Positions 19,639-29,155 of a DNA stretch of 64,000 nucleotides are shown here, piece by piece. The position numbers and the translations under genes are program-made. Position 1 is the first letter of the stretch; every line of letters starts with the position of its first letter. The stretch lies in the NCBI RefSeq assembly GCF_001263795.1, contig NZ_LHUR01000011.1, forward strand, positions 124,001-188,000, given 5' to 3'. The DNA comes from Clostridium homopropionicum DSM 5847. Its GTDB lineage: Bacteria > Bacillota > Clostridia > Clostridiales > Clostridiaceae. Under the pieces are notes generated by a model, which was given only the letters and a program-made list of their open reading frames with translations, was not told where the DNA came from and searched no databases.

Positions 19639-19982
19639 TTTTTATCGTCCTTTTTCAATTTAAGTTTGTTTAATACATCTTTAACATTAGTGTATTCAGG
19701 TATATTATTTAATTTTTCTAATTCATCCATTTTATCCTTTGGAAGAGTCATTAAAATTTTAATTTCTCTCTGGGAAGAAGATATCACATGAGCTTCTTCT
19801 CCAATCTTTACAATAAGCAAACTATTGTCCTTGGAAATAGGCATTCTATCTAGTATTTTCATATATTTCCCATTCTGCATTTCTTGAAGCTTTCCCCCAC
19901 CATATCTAAAGAATAAATATATTAGAAAAATTATAAAGGGTAAAAATAATATTAATTTAACTATAGTCATTACTGTATCCAT
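19635..19982 (-). CDS. fliO: Flagellar biosynthesis protein FliO/FliZ family
   Basis: 115 aa. One N-terminal membrane helix (about 5-25) is followed by a small cytosolic beta-rich domain with LDRMPISKDNSLLIVKIGEEAHVISSS, a pattern typical of FliO/FliZ. It assists assembly of the FliP pentamer. Its position directly before fliP supports the call. It starts 12 nt after fliL. Confidence 0.85.
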   Translation of the reverse strand: MDTVMTIVKLILFLPFIIFLIYLFFRYGGGKLQEMQNGKYMKILDRMPISKDNSLLIVKIGEEAHVISSSQREIKILMTLPKDKMDELEKLNNIPEYTNVKDVLNKLKLKKDDKK

Positions 19983-19994
19983 ATAAAAACTTCC

Positions 19995-20492
19995 TTACTG
20001 AGCTTGAACGATTATATCATAGAAATATACATTTTCAATTTGCCCTTCTTTTAATAATGGGTTTATTCTATCCTTAATTTCTTTCTTTATTTGTTCTACC
20101 CCTGCTTCGTTAAAATCAGTAGTTTTTTTATTTCTAAGAATTGAATTAACAGCATCTCTTAATATTGGCTTCTTATCTTCTAATTCTGTTGGTAAATTTT
20201 TATAATCCTTGTTGTCACCATCGTATCCTATATAAATTTTAGTTTTTAAATAGCCAGAGGTATTGTCAGCTTTTAAGTTAACTAAAAATTCATCTAAAGA
20301 GAAGGTTTTAATATTTACTGCTGCTTGATTAGTGGCAGTAGTAGTTTGACTTGGTTTCATCTTAGTAGCAAAAATATACCCAGCTGCTGTTCCACCAGCT
20401 ATCAATACTGCGATTAATAAAATTATTATAATTATTTTTAGAATATTTCCCTTTGATCCTTCTGCTTTTTCTTTTTTTACTTTCTCTGCCAT
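19995..20492 (-). CDS. fliL: Flagellar basal-body protein FliL
   Basis: 165 aa from the preferred ATG. A lysine-rich cytosolic N-terminus, one membrane helix (IIIIILLIAVLIAGGTAAGYIF) and a periplasm-side SPFH-like domain (about 60-165). FliL surrounds the stator and supports torque. I chose ATG 20492 because AAAGGAG lies directly upstream and it clears the motB stop; the longer GTG form would have no ribosome site and would overlap motB. Confidence 0.9.
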   Translation of the reverse strand: MAEKVKKEKAEGSKGNILKIIIIILLIAVLIAGGTAAGYIFATKMKPSQTTTATNQAAVNIKTFSLDEFLVNLKADNTSGYLKTKIYIGYDGDNKDYKNLPTELEDKKPILRDAVNSILRNKKTTDFNEAGVEQIKKEIKDRINPLLKEGQIENVYFYDIIVQAQ

Positions 20493-20493
20493 A

Positions 20494-21222
20494 TTAACTT
20501 TTCTCCTTTTCACTTGCTGAAACTAATATGTTAACTCTTCTATTTTGTGCCCTATTAGCATAGGTATCATTAGGTGCAACTGGCCTATATTCACCATATC
20601 CGGCAGCTTGAAATCTTTCAGGCTTCATTCCTTTATTTTGAACAAAATATTTCAAGACATTTACTGCTCTTTGGGTGGATAATTCCCAGTTGCTTGCAAA
20701 CTCATAATTGCTAATAGGAACATTATCAGTATGTCCTTCAATAATTACTTCATTTGGAAGGGAGTTTAGTAAAGAACTTATTTTATCTAATATAGACTTA
20801 CTTTGAGTTTTAATATCTGCCTTTCCAATGTCAAATAAAATATTGTCCTTTAAAACCATAATTATTCCTCTAGTATCTTTTTTTATTTGAACTGAATCCT
20901 TTAAGTTGTTTGAATCAACAAATTTTTTTACTTTATTATACAAATCATCCTGCTGTCCCCCTTGCTGAGGTCCCATATCCTGAGGTGGTCCAACAATCGG
21001 TACTTGTCCTTCAAAATTATACTCTAATATAGAGGTATCGTTTTTACCAGTAAGTACTGATTGAAGAGATGATGTAAGTTGTTTAAACTTTATAGAATCT
21101 ATGCTAGAGTAAGAGTATAATAGCACGAAAAAGGTTAATACAAGGGTTATGGTATCAGCATAAGTAGCAAGCCACGCTTCTGTATTTATTTCACCTTCTG
21201 GTGCCTTCTTTCTTTTAGACAT
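20494..21222 (-). CDS. motB: Flagellar stator protein MotB
   Basis: 242 aa. The N-terminal membrane helix with the proton-binding aspartate is seen as AWLATYADTITLVLTFFVLL. The C-terminal OmpA/MotB peptidoglycan-binding domain (about 125-240) contains VIIEGHTDNVPI and NRRVNILV. The start at ATG 21222 is set by GAGGAGGGAGCAG upstream and overlaps the motA end by 8 nt. Together with MotA it forms the ion-driven stator. Proton versus sodium use cannot be decided with certainty. Confidence 0.94.
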   Translation of the reverse strand: MSKRKKAPEGEINTEAWLATYADTITLVLTFFVLLYSYSSIDSIKFKQLTSSLQSVLTGKNDTSILEYNFEGQVPIVGPPQDMGPQQGGQQDDLYNKVKKFVDSNNLKDSVQIKKDTRGIIMVLKDNILFDIGKADIKTQSKSILDKISSLLNSLPNEVIIEGHTDNVPISNYEFASNWELSTQRAVNVLKYFVQNKGMKPERFQAAGYGEYRPVAPNDTYANRAQNRRVNILVSASEKEKS

Positions 21223-22024
21223 CTGCTCCCTCCTCATTAGCCCCTTGGAGTTCAAAGTACTTTTTCTTATCTGAAGGATTCAAATATGACGCTAATTTTT
21301 CTTCAACAATTCTTGGATTTACTCCTGACTGTATAGCTAGAATTCCCTCTAGCATCATTTCTCTTATTGTGGATTCTCGACCACTTTTATAGGCTAAGTT
21401 AGCTGCTGTTGGATTTGCAATTAAGCTAGCTATCAATGAACCATAATAAGTTGTAATAAGCGCTTTACCCATACCAGGTCCAAGACTTGAAGGGTCGTTT
21501 AGATTAGCAAGCATTTGAATAAGTCCAATTAATGTTCCTAACATACCGAAGGCAGGTGCATAGGCTGCCCAAGATCTAAGCATATCTGAACCATCCTTAT
21601 GTCTTTTTTCCATTTCACCAATTTCTAGTTCAAGAATTTCTCTAATAGTTTCTGGTTCAATTCCATCAACAACCATTTGAAGTCCCTTTTTTAAAAAAGC
21701 ATCTTCTACCTTATCTATATCCTCTTCTAAAGAGAGTAACCCTTCTCTCCTGGCTTTCTTTGATAATTCCCCAAATTCGTTAATAATATCTAAGCCAGCC
21801 ATGCTGGTTTCCTTAAAGGATTGGACTATTACCTTAGAAATTCTCTTAAACTCAGTTATAGGATAGTTTATTAATAAAGCACTAATTGATCCACCTACGG
21901 TTATTGCTATGGAAGCAGGGTCGAAGAACATTTTAAAAGTACCCCCTCCACTTAGCATACCATAAACCATAAGTCCTGACCCTAAGAAAAATCCTATTAA
22001 GGTAAGCATGTCTTGTCTTTTCAT
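21215..22024 (-). CDS. motA: Flagellar stator protein MotA
   Basis: 269 aa, four membrane helices, with the conserved APAFGMLGTLIGLIQML segment in the third and a cytoplasmic loop of charged residues (ETIREILELEIGEMEKRHK) that contacts FliG. Placed between flbD and motB inside the basal-body operon, as in other clostridia. Confidence 0.95.
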   Translation of the reverse strand: MKRQDMLTLIGFFLGSGLMVYGMLSGGGTFKMFFDPASIAITVGGSISALLINYPITEFKRISKVIVQSFKETSMAGLDIINEFGELSKKARREGLLSLEEDIDKVEDAFLKKGLQMVVDGIEPETIREILELEIGEMEKRHKDGSDMLRSWAAYAPAFGMLGTLIGLIQMLANLNDPSSLGPGMGKALITTYYGSLIASLIANPTAANLAYKSGRESTIREMMLEGILAIQSGVNPRIVEEKLASYLNPSDKKKYFELQGANEEGADV

Positions 22025-22037
22025 CCTAAATAGCCTC

Positions 22038-22229
22038 CTATAAACCCAATGTAAAAATCTTTCGTTTATACTCTATAATTCTATCTATTACCTCTTTAGG
22101 AGTTTCAAGAACTATATACTTCTTTCCATTAGTTAATGTAATTAAAGTTTCCGGAACTTCCTCCATTTTTTCAATGTGCTCAGCATTTAAATAAAATTGT
22201 TTGTTATTTAAACCAATTAAGCTTATCAT
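22038..22229 (-). CDS. flbD: Small flagellar protein FlbD
   Basis: 63 aa member of the FlbD (SwrD-like) family; in Bacillus, SwrD raises motor torque. The core is IGLNNKQFYLNAEHIEKMEEVPETLITLTNGKKYIVLE. I chose ATG 22229, since AAGGTGG lies 8 nt before it. Its ribosome binding site abuts the heptamer element that fills the gap to flgE. Immediately followed by motA. Confidence 0.85.
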   Translation of the reverse strand: MISLIGLNNKQFYLNAEHIEKMEEVPETLITLTNGKKYIVLETPKEVIDRIIEYKRKIFTLGL

Positions 22230-22247
22230 TGTTAAAACCACCTTTTT

Positions 22248-22357
22248 AGTATCCAGTGTCCAGTAACCAGTATTCAGTGTTCAGTGTTCAGTAACCAGGA
22301 TTACTGGTAAACTGATATCTGGTTACTGGTAACTAGTTACTGGTAAACTGGTTACTG
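22248..22357. repeat. Heptamer inverted-array element A2
   Basis: Left arm is seven perfect-length 7-mers (AGTATCC, AGTGTCC, AGTAACC, AGTATTC, AGTGTTC, AGTGTTC, AGTAACC) at 22248-22296. Right arm (22321-22357) is built from GGTTACT, GGTAACT, AGTTACT, an 8-mer and GGTTACT, i.e. the inverse unit. It fills the flbD-flgE gap, ending 5 nt from the flgE stop and starting next to the flbD ribosome site. Same unit as the element at 69-135. Confidence 0.88.
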
Positions 22358-22361
22358 AAAA

Positions 22362-23852
22362 TTATCTCTTTAAATTAATAATATCCTGTAAAATTTCATC
22401 TCCTGTTGAAATCATTTTACCAGCCGCTTGAAAAGCCCTTGTGGTTACTATCATATCAGTGAATTGTTCAGCTAGATCAACATTTGACATTTCAAGATTT
22501 CCTTGAAGCATATCACCAAAGCCATCAGTATTATCATTAGCTGCAGCTGCTCCTGCCCCACTTTTTACTATAGCTTCTCCAGAATTTGCAGTATTTTGAT
22601 ATAAGTTTCTACCTAATTTACTAAGACCACCTGGATTTTTGAAAGAAGACACTGCTATTTGCCCAAGAGCACTTACACTTCCGTCGTCTAACACTGCTTT
22701 GATAACACCATCTTTTTCTATTGAAAAGCTTCTAACCTTCTTCTCTCTCTCTGCAGTAACATTAAAATCCCAACTATATTTAGGCCTATCTACGTCCTCC
22801 ATACCAGTTGGTTCACCATCTAGAGTTAAAGTTGTGACTGCTGTTCCATCATAATCTTCATCTAGTAAATCAACTTTTCCTTTAGCATCAACATTTATTG
22901 TAAAATTACCATCTAAGCCCTTAAATTCATTTCCATTGATGAATACTCTATATCCACCTTCAACAGCAGTAGTACCCCAGTCTGTACCATCTGGTTGAGT
23001 TTTAGGACTATCTACCCATTTAACCTGTATTTGAAGATCTGTTGTCCCAGTGTATACTCCATTTGGTGAAGGTGTAGTTATTAATATATTAGGAATAGGA
23101 TCTACTACAGAAGTTCCATCATCATTTAATATCTTACCTGTACCTGTATAATTAAAGTTAGAAGCTACCTCTGTTCCATCTGTAGCTTTTTCATTTTTAA
23201 AAGCTGCTACATGTACAACATCTGGAATTCTAAGAGGAACTAAAGTATCTGATGCCTTTAATCCATATTTTGCATCAACATCAACAAAGTTTACAACTCC
23301 ATTACTTGAATAATCAATGCTTTTAATATCACTTATTCTTCCATACTGATCTTTCTTTTCACTTAAATCATAACCTAAAACTCTATATCCATCTGAAGTA
23401 AGCAGATTCCCTTGATAATCTAGTGTTAATGCACCATCTCTAGTGAAGTTTATTTCCATTCCATTTGAATTTGTAATACTGTGCTCCCTTGAATCTACTA
23501 ATACTCCAGCATAATTTGAATTAGGTATTTCTCCTTTACCCACTATAAAGTAACCCTCTCCATCCATAGCTACATCTAAAGGTCTGCTAGTTGGCTGCAT
23601 CATTCCTTGAGTTACAATTGTATCTATTCCTGCTAATTGAACTCCAAGGCCCACTTGCCTAGGATTTACACCACCTTGGTTCCTTCCTGGTCCAAGAGCT
23701 TCCGTTACATTCTGACTTAACATATCTTGAAATCTAACTCTAGAACTCTTAAATCCAGTAGTTCCAACGTTAGCAATATTATTACCAGCAACATCTAGTT
23801 TTGTTTGATTTACTTTCATTCCACTTATTCCTGAATACATAGATCTTAACAT
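22362..23852 (-). CDS. flgE: Flagellar hook protein FlgE
   Basis: 496 aa. N-terminal rod/hook domain with GNNIANVGTTGFKSSRVRFQDM, a middle FlgE D2-type region enlarged by Ig-like insertions (about 200-390), and a C-terminal helix with VDLAEQFTDMIVTTRAFQAAGKMI. It polymerises into the hook. The strong GGAGGT site fixes the ATG at 23852. Both flanks carry heptamer elements. Confidence 0.94.
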   Translation of the reverse strand: MLRSMYSGISGMKVNQTKLDVAGNNIANVGTTGFKSSRVRFQDMLSQNVTEALGPGRNQGGVNPRQVGLGVQLAGIDTIVTQGMMQPTSRPLDVAMDGEGYFIVGKGEIPNSNYAGVLVDSREHSITNSNGMEINFTRDGALTLDYQGNLLTSDGYRVLGYDLSEKKDQYGRISDIKSIDYSSNGVVNFVDVDAKYGLKASDTLVPLRIPDVVHVAAFKNEKATDGTEVASNFNYTGTGKILNDDGTSVVDPIPNILITTPSPNGVYTGTTDLQIQVKWVDSPKTQPDGTDWGTTAVEGGYRVFINGNEFKGLDGNFTINVDAKGKVDLLDEDYDGTAVTTLTLDGEPTGMEDVDRPKYSWDFNVTAEREKKVRSFSIEKDGVIKAVLDDGSVSALGQIAVSSFKNPGGLSKLGRNLYQNTANSGEAIVKSGAGAAAANDNTDGFGDMLQGNLEMSNVDLAEQFTDMIVTTRAFQAAGKMISTGDEILQDIINLKR

Positions 23853-23872
23853 CTCATTACCTCCACACTTTT

Positions 23873-23975
23873 TAGGTTCTAGGTACTAGGTCCTAGATAC
23901 TAGGCGAAAATAAACTTTTAGTTTTGCTTGTAGCAAAACTACTTTTCCTAGAATCTAGTACCTGTAAACTAGTAC
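23873..23975. repeat. Heptamer inverted-array element B1 with central hairpin
   Basis: Left arm TAGGTTC, TAGGTAC, TAGGTCC, TAGATAC (23873-23900). Right arm CTAGAAT, CTAGTAC, CTGTAAA, CTAGTAC (23948-23975). The spacer holds a 9-bp hairpin (TAGTTTTGC, 5-nt loop, GCAAAACTA; 23919-23941). A GC-richer segment with GCTTCGA/TCGAAGC inverted arms follows up to about 24030. It sits between the TIGR02530-type gene and flgE. Unit shared with 58751-58813. Confidence 0.85.
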
Positions 23976-24033
23976 CTTAATAATTTGCTTCGACTCTGTC
24001 GTTCATCGAAGCTCGGCTTCCTTTCGGTCCAGC

Positions 24034-24420
24034 CTATAATAGTACTACACTATCAATATTAGTAAATACATTTTCACTATCTTTATTTTTATCCATGGCC
24101 GTTATAATGGTTCTATTCTTTACACTTGCAATTAAAGCAAGATCCTTGTAAAGAATTAAAGAATCCTTTGCTCCTTTTTCTTTAGCTAAATTTAAACCTT
24201 TATTTATGTTATCCATATCTGTTTTATCAAGTTTAATATTTCTATCCTGTAACCTCTTAACAGCATGACTTGATATGGTGAAATCTGAATTACAACTAAT
24301 TTTGCTATCCAATATTTTATCAAAACACGATTCTATCTTATTACTTTTTTGTACTGATGAACTACTATGCAAAAACTCGTTCATAGGATACATTTGTCCA
24401 TTTATAACTCTATAACCCAT
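24034..24420 (-). CDS. Flagellar operon protein, TIGR02530 family
   Basis: 128 aa. The conserved core HAVKRLQDRNIKLDKTDMDNINKGLNLAKEKG followed by a beta segment with LALIASVKNRTIITAMD matches the uncharacterised family found between flgD and flgE in Firmicutes and spirochaetes. ATG 24420 is preferred (AGGTGA a few bases upstream) over a GTG three codons earlier. No known biochemical activity; its place between hook-cap and hook genes suggests a hook assembly role. Confidence 0.8.
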   Translation of the reverse strand: MGYRVINGQMYPMNEFLHSSSSVQKSNKIESCFDKILDSKISCNSDFTISSHAVKRLQDRNIKLDKTDMDNINKGLNLAKEKGAKDSLILYKDLALIASVKNRTIITAMDKNKDSENVFTNIDSVVLL

Positions 24421-24435
24421 ATATATCACCTAGCT

Positions 24436-25122
24436 TTATTTTACTTTTATTAGCTCTCCGTAGCTAAATTCTTTTTCTGTACCCTCTTCATCAATTATTA
24501 CTTTCATCTTAATACCATCTGAAGCTTTATACACTTCTTTAACTGTACCAGAATATTCCTCATTGTCTGATGAAGATTTTAAATCAACAGACTTATTTAT
24601 CAAAGATGAAGCTGTCATAAAGTTTATATTTTGATTTAGGTAGCTAATGTTTTGGCTTAAGTAAGTTAAGATTTGAGATTTATCATCTGGTACATCAAGT
24701 ATGTCTGAAACCTCTTTAAAGTCAAAATCTTTATCTTCATATCCAACTATTTCATCACCCTTATACTTTGCTACATTTACAGTTACTGTTATAGTATCTC
24801 CTACTTTAGAAACATTGTTTACTATACCTCCATATTGCTTACCATAGTCATCGTAAACATCTAAAGCTACTGTCTTACCCACTAAATTGCTAGCAGAAGT
24901 AAAAGTCATTGTGCTATTTAAATTTGCCATTTGTTCTAAGCTAGAGAACTGCGCTAACTGTGAAACATAAGCTGTAGAATCTTTAGCATTCATTGGATCC
25001 TGGTTAGTAAGCTCAGCAGTTAGAATTCTAAGAAAGGCATTTTTGTCCATTTCTTGACCCTTCTTCACAATTTTCGTTCCTCTCTCAGTAGCGGTCTGAG
25101 AAGCTGCAACTGTATCTATCAC
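24436..25122 (-). CDS. flgD: Hook assembly scaffolding (cap) protein FlgD
   Basis: 228 aa. N-terminal export/cap region with MDKNAFLRILTAELTNQDPMNAKDSTAYVSQLAQFSSLEQM, a hallmark of FlgD, followed by two beta-rich repeats (about 90-228). It begins with GTG, preceded by GGAGGG at 7 nt. It caps the growing hook and works with FliK on length control. Confidence 0.92.
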   Translation of the reverse strand: MIDTVAASQTATERGTKIVKKGQEMDKNAFLRILTAELTNQDPMNAKDSTAYVSQLAQFSSLEQMANLNSTMTFTSASNLVGKTVALDVYDDYGKQYGGIVNNVSKVGDTITVTVNVAKYKGDEIVGYEDKDFDFKEVSDILDVPDDKSQILTYLSQNISYLNQNINFMTASSLINKSVDLKSSSDNEEYSGTVKEVYKASDGIKMKVIIDEEGTEKEFSYGELIKVK

Positions 25123-25133
25123 ATTAATCCCTC

Positions 25134-26561
25134 CTATACAAAAGCATGTAAACTACTATTTTCAGATCTGTTTGTAGAATCAACTGTCTCTATTTCATCT
25201 GAAATTGAAGATCCTTTGGATTTTAACTTAGTGCTGTTATTTTCATACTGTCTTCTATCCTCTTTACTATTTTCATTGCTGAAAAAAGTAGTATCACCGT
25301 TATATAGATCCATTGAAAAGTTTTGAATCTTTATTTCAGTATTAGAAATCTTGCTGCTGATTTCTTGAAGATTAGAGTTTAGTAAGTTATATGCTTCCTT
25401 GTTGTTTGCTGTAATATTTGCCTTCATTGCTCCATTTTCTAAAGTTAATTTTATTATCACTTCGCCAAGTTCTCTTGGAACTATTTTTACAGTCATCTCT
25501 TTTATGTTGTTTTGATCCATAAATTTAATAGATTTTATGACATCTTCAACAAAAGTCTCTCGGCTTAGAGTAATATTTTTTGCAACCTCAGCTGTATTTG
25601 TTGTAGTTATTGTTCTATTAAGTCCATTTATAAAGCTTGCCACCTTGTCCATTTTAGTATCAACTTCACCTTTATCTAGGTTAGCTAGTTCCTTTAAAAA
25701 TTTATCCTCTTTTCCAGAGCTACTATTTAAGTCATTACCTTCACTTTGAGAACTGCTAGTAGTGTTTGCTGCAATTTGTGTTTTTACCTCTTGGATGCTG
25801 TTACTATTTGACAATTTAGCTTCAAGAATTTCTTGAACTTTTTCTTTTAAGCTTTGTTCATTTCTAACATTCATAAGACCCATGCCAATATTACTTGAAT
25901 ATACTTCCTTTGATATTTTCTCAGAAAGAACACTTAATATATCTTTTACTGATAAATTATTAAGATTTTCTTCACTTAATGAGTTATTTAGTATTGACAT
26001 TATTTCCTTATTAAAAGATTCATAAAGACTGTTCGCTTTGTTTTCAGGTATGGAAAATTGTTGTTTAAGCATATCAATGAGTTTAACTGAAAGTTCCTTT
26101 GAGAGTCCTTCAAGAATATTAGAATTTTTAATACTTTCTACATTTAACTCTTTAAGATCTAATTTCCCATTCAATAGATTTTGAAGTAATAGCAGTATTA
26201 ATTCTTCTTCATTATTAGCATTGGTTTCTGCTTTTACATTTTCCTCGCTAATTATTGAATTATTATCTTCAATATTATTTGAGGTATTATCTCCTTCCTT
26301 CAAAGAAATCTGATTATTTGTTATATCATCTTTTGAGTTTGTAGTATCGTCTTTTTTAATTCCATTAGAGTATGAATTTTGACTTTCATAGTTTTTTTCT
26401 AATAGTTTTTTAAAATCGTCTTTTTTGCTGTTATCGTTTGGATACTTTTTTTCAATAGAAATATTATTTTCTCCATAATTTTTGTCATCAACCTTACTAC
26501 CAGTATTTTTTACTAAGTTGTTTTTCAGGTATAATGACATATCCATAGAATAATTGTTCAT
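25134..26561 (-). CDS. fliK: Flagellar hook-length control protein FliK
   Basis: 475 aa. A long, asparagine/serine-rich N-terminal ruler region is followed by the C-terminal FliK domain at about 360-440 (MTVKIVPRELGEVIIKLTLENGAMKANITANNKEAYNLL). It switches export from hook to filament substrates by acting on FlhB, here present as the FliR-FlhB fusion. ATG 26561 was chosen because AAAGGAGG is 6 nt upstream. Confidence 0.9.
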   Translation of the reverse strand: MNNYSMDMSLYLKNNLVKNTGSKVDDKNYGENNISIEKKYPNDNSKKDDFKKLLEKNYESQNSYSNGIKKDDTTNSKDDITNNQISLKEGDNTSNNIEDNNSIISEENVKAETNANNEEELILLLLQNLLNGKLDLKELNVESIKNSNILEGLSKELSVKLIDMLKQQFSIPENKANSLYESFNKEIMSILNNSLSEENLNNLSVKDILSVLSEKISKEVYSSNIGMGLMNVRNEQSLKEKVQEILEAKLSNSNSIQEVKTQIAANTTSSSQSEGNDLNSSSGKEDKFLKELANLDKGEVDTKMDKVASFINGLNRTITTTNTAEVAKNITLSRETFVEDVIKSIKFMDQNNIKEMTVKIVPRELGEVIIKLTLENGAMKANITANNKEAYNLLNSNLQEISSKISNTEIKIQNFSMDLYNGDTTFFSNENSKEDRRQYENNSTKLKSKGSSISDEIETVDSTNRSENSSLHAFV

Positions 26562-26579
26562 TTGCTTGCCTCCTTTCAC

Positions 26580-27017
26580 TTATTTATTTTTTAAATTTCT
26601 TATATATCCATAAAGAGCAAATTCATCATTAGATTTTTGTTCTATCAATTGCTGCTCTTTAAGATAAGCTTGTTTTTGGTTATCTTTTAAAATTTCAACA
26701 GTCTTTCTTTCAATTTGACTCTTTTTTAACTCTTCTCTTCTTAACTCTAATTCTTTATTTTTTTTATCTAGCTCTACTGTAGTTTCTTTTATGTTAAAGT
26801 GCAGGACATTACAGTAGTTCTGTCTTATTTTTCTTTCTACCATAGTTCCATCTGTTTGAACTTTAGAGTATTTATTATAATTTTCTTTAAGTTCATTTAA
26901 TTTTTGCTGAACTCTATTTTTTTTATCTTGAGCCTCTTTGAAATGTCTTTTACTTTCTTCTTCTTTTTGGTATCGAATATCAAGAATTTTTTGGAGCCTA
27001 AAATTAAATCCTGACAT
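26580..27017 (-). CDS. fliJ: Flagellar export chaperone FliJ
   Basis: 145 aa, almost entirely helical coiled coil rich in K, E and Q (starting SGFNFRLQKILDIRYQKEEE). FliJ links the FliI ATPase to FlhA. The ATG at 27017 is favoured over one three codons upstream, which is too close to the GAGG ribosome site. It lies between fliI and fliK. Confidence 0.88.
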   Translation of the reverse strand: MSGFNFRLQKILDIRYQKEEESKRHFKEAQDKKNRVQQKLNELKENYNKYSKVQTDGTMVERKIRQNYCNVLHFNIKETTVELDKKNKELELRREELKKSQIERKTVEILKDNQKQAYLKEQQLIEQKSNDEFALYGYIRNLKNK

Positions 27018-27033
27018 ATTATACATTCCTCAT

Positions 27034-28344
27034 TTACTTAAACATATTTTTAAGTCTAGAAATACTCTCATTAAAGCTGCTGTGTTCATCAACCTTTTGT
27101 TTTAAATAATTATTTATTTCATCTATATAATTTATAGCTAAATCAACTTTTTTATTGCTGCCTTTTACATATGCTCCTATATTAATCAAGTCTTCAGAAT
27201 TATTATAGGTAGCTAGTAAATCTCTCCCAATTGAAGCGGATTTTTTATGATCTTCATCTGCTATTTCTGACATTAATCTGCTTACACTATTAAGAACATC
27301 AATAGCAGGATAATGATTTTTTGCAGCTAAGCTTCTTGAGAGAATAATATGTCCATCTAATATACCTCTTACAGCATCTGCAATTGGTTCATTAAAATCA
27401 TCGCCATCTACAAGTACTGTGTAAAAAGCAGTTATTGAACCCTTATCAGACATACCTGACCTCTCCATTAGCCTTGGTAGCATGGCAAAAACTGAAGGAG
27501 TATATCCTTTTGTTGCTGGTGGTTCACCAATAGCTAGTCCTACTTCTCTTTGTGCCATGGCAAATCTGGTTACAGAATCCATCATTAATATAACTTTTTT
27601 CCCTTTATCTCTAAAATATTCTGCAATTGCTGTAGCAGTAAAGGACCCTTTGAGCCTTACTAAAGCAGGTTGATCAGAAGTAGCGCATATTATTATTGAT
27701 TTCTTTAGTCCTTCTTCTCCTAAGTCCTTTTCAATAAAGTCAAGAACTTCTCTTCCTCTTTCTCCAATAAGAGCTATTACATTTACATCAGCCTTAGCTT
27801 CTCTAGCTATCATACCTAAAGTAGTACTTTTACCAACTCCACTACCAGCGAAAATTCCTATTCTTTGACCTTCCCCGCAGGTTAAGAATCCATCAATGGC
27901 TCTCACTCCAGTTGGTAAGCACTCTTTAATTCTTCTTCTTTTAAGAGGATCTGGTGGTGAAGTATCTAATGGATATTCAGTAAAACTTCTAATTTCTTGA
28001 CCCTTTAAGGGTTTTCCTAGTCCATCTAATACCATTCCAAACAATTCTTCTGAGCACTTAACACTTAGAGGTTTTTTAGTTGGCACCACTTTACATCCAG
28101 GAGATATACCTATAATCTCACCTAAAGGCATCAAAATTACATTGTCTTCTTTGAAACCTACAACTTCACAAGTTATTGGCTGTTCCTTTTCGTTATATAT
28201 AGTACAAACTTCTCCAACGAAGGCCTTTATTCCTTCTACTTCTATAGTTAAGCCAATTACTTGTTTTACAATTCCCTCTACATATTTAAAATCAATTTCT
28301 ATAATTTTATTACATATGCCCTTAAAGTCTAGTGAAATTGCCAA
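27034..28344 (-). CDS. fliI: Flagellar export ATPase FliI
   Basis: 436 aa. F1-beta-like ATPase that energises type III export. Walker A is GIFAGSGVGKSTTLG near residue 163, Walker B is VILMMDSVTRFAMAQREVGL, and the family signature is PPATKGYTPSVFAMLPRL. It appears to start at TTG with a weak GGTTGG-like site. It is followed 16 nt later by fliJ. Confidence 0.95.
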   Translation of the reverse strand: MAISLDFKGICNKIIEIDFKYVEGIVKQVIGLTIEVEGIKAFVGEVCTIYNEKEQPITCEVVGFKEDNVILMPLGEIIGISPGCKVVPTKKPLSVKCSEELFGMVLDGLGKPLKGQEIRSFTEYPLDTSPPDPLKRRRIKECLPTGVRAIDGFLTCGEGQRIGIFAGSGVGKSTTLGMIAREAKADVNVIALIGERGREVLDFIEKDLGEEGLKKSIIICATSDQPALVRLKGSFTATAIAEYFRDKGKKVILMMDSVTRFAMAQREVGLAIGEPPATKGYTPSVFAMLPRLMERSGMSDKGSITAFYTVLVDGDDFNEPIADAVRGILDGHIILSRSLAAKNHYPAIDVLNSVSRLMSEIADEDHKKSASIGRDLLATYNNSEDLINIGAYVKGSNKKVDLAINYIDEINNYLKQKVDEHSSFNESISRLKNMFK

Positions 28345-28384
28345 TGTTACACCAACCTTCTACTGCTTTATATAAAAATGACTA

Positions 28385-29155
28385 TTAACCTAATGCAAAT
28401 ATTTCTCTAACCTTTTCTAGTGCATCATTTACACTTACAACTATTTTACCATTTTCTCTTAGGATAATTGCTGTACCTTCTTCAATAGTATCATCACCTA
28501 CTACAAAAGCTTCTCCTCTATAAATGGATTGATTTTTCCAGTTTCCAATCTTATCTTTCAAATCTTCTGTATACTTATTATTACATCTAACAATTATTGT
28601 CTTTGATTTATATGCCAATTCTATTGCATCAAGTACCAAATTAGTTATGCCCTCTTTATCTTGTATTTCTTTTTTTAATATATGTTCAACAATAGATATT
28701 ATTAATCCTTTAATTTCTTCTTGCTTTTCCTCAAGATATTTTATATACTCTTTATTTGCTTTCAATAAAATCTCTTCAGCACTTGCAATAATCTTATTTT
28801 CTTTAATTTTTGCATCATTAATCTGTTTTTCTAATATTTTTTTGCCTTCAGAGACTCCCTTATCATATCCAGTCTTATAGCCTTCTGAGCTTCCTTTTTC
28901 ATAAGCCTGATGCTCAAGTCTATTAGCTTCTTCATAGGCCACTGCTAAAACTTGATCGCTCTCTCTTCTTGCATTTTCAAGCATTGTTCTAGCAAGGACT
29001 TCATAGCTTTCTATAAAGTCCTTAGCATTTTTTTCTCCAAGTTCTTTTTTATTTGTAGAATTATTACTATTATTTATTGAGTACTCAGTATTAATCTTCA
29101 CATTGCCATTCTCAATGACACTATTGCTTTTGATTACTTTATACGATGATAGCAT
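28385..29155 (-). CDS. fliH: Flagellar export regulator FliH
   Basis: 256 aa. Helical middle with a glycine-spaced segment (YEKGSSEGYKTGYDKGVSEG), characteristic of FliH, and a C-terminal V-ATPase-E-like domain that binds FliI. The start at ATG 29155 follows GAGGTGG and overlaps fliG by 17 nt. A 40-nt gap separates it from fliI. Confidence 0.9.
   Translation of the reverse strand: MLSSYKVIKSNSVIENGNVKINTEYSINNSNNSTNKKELGEKNAKDFIESYEVLARTMLENARRESDQVLAVAYEEANRLEHQAYEKGSSEGYKTGYDKGVSEGKKILEKQINDAKIKENKIIASAEEILLKANKEYIKYLEEKQEEIKGLIISIVEHILKKEIQDKEGITNLVLDAIELAYKSKTIIVRCNNKYTEDLKDKIGNWKNQSIYRGEAFVVGDDTIEEGTAIILRENGKIVVSVNDALEKVREIFALG

Noticed and set aside
22248-22357. CRISPR-like array
   Set aside because: Units are 7 nt, degenerate, without unique spacers, and arranged as inverted arms; no cas genes nearby.
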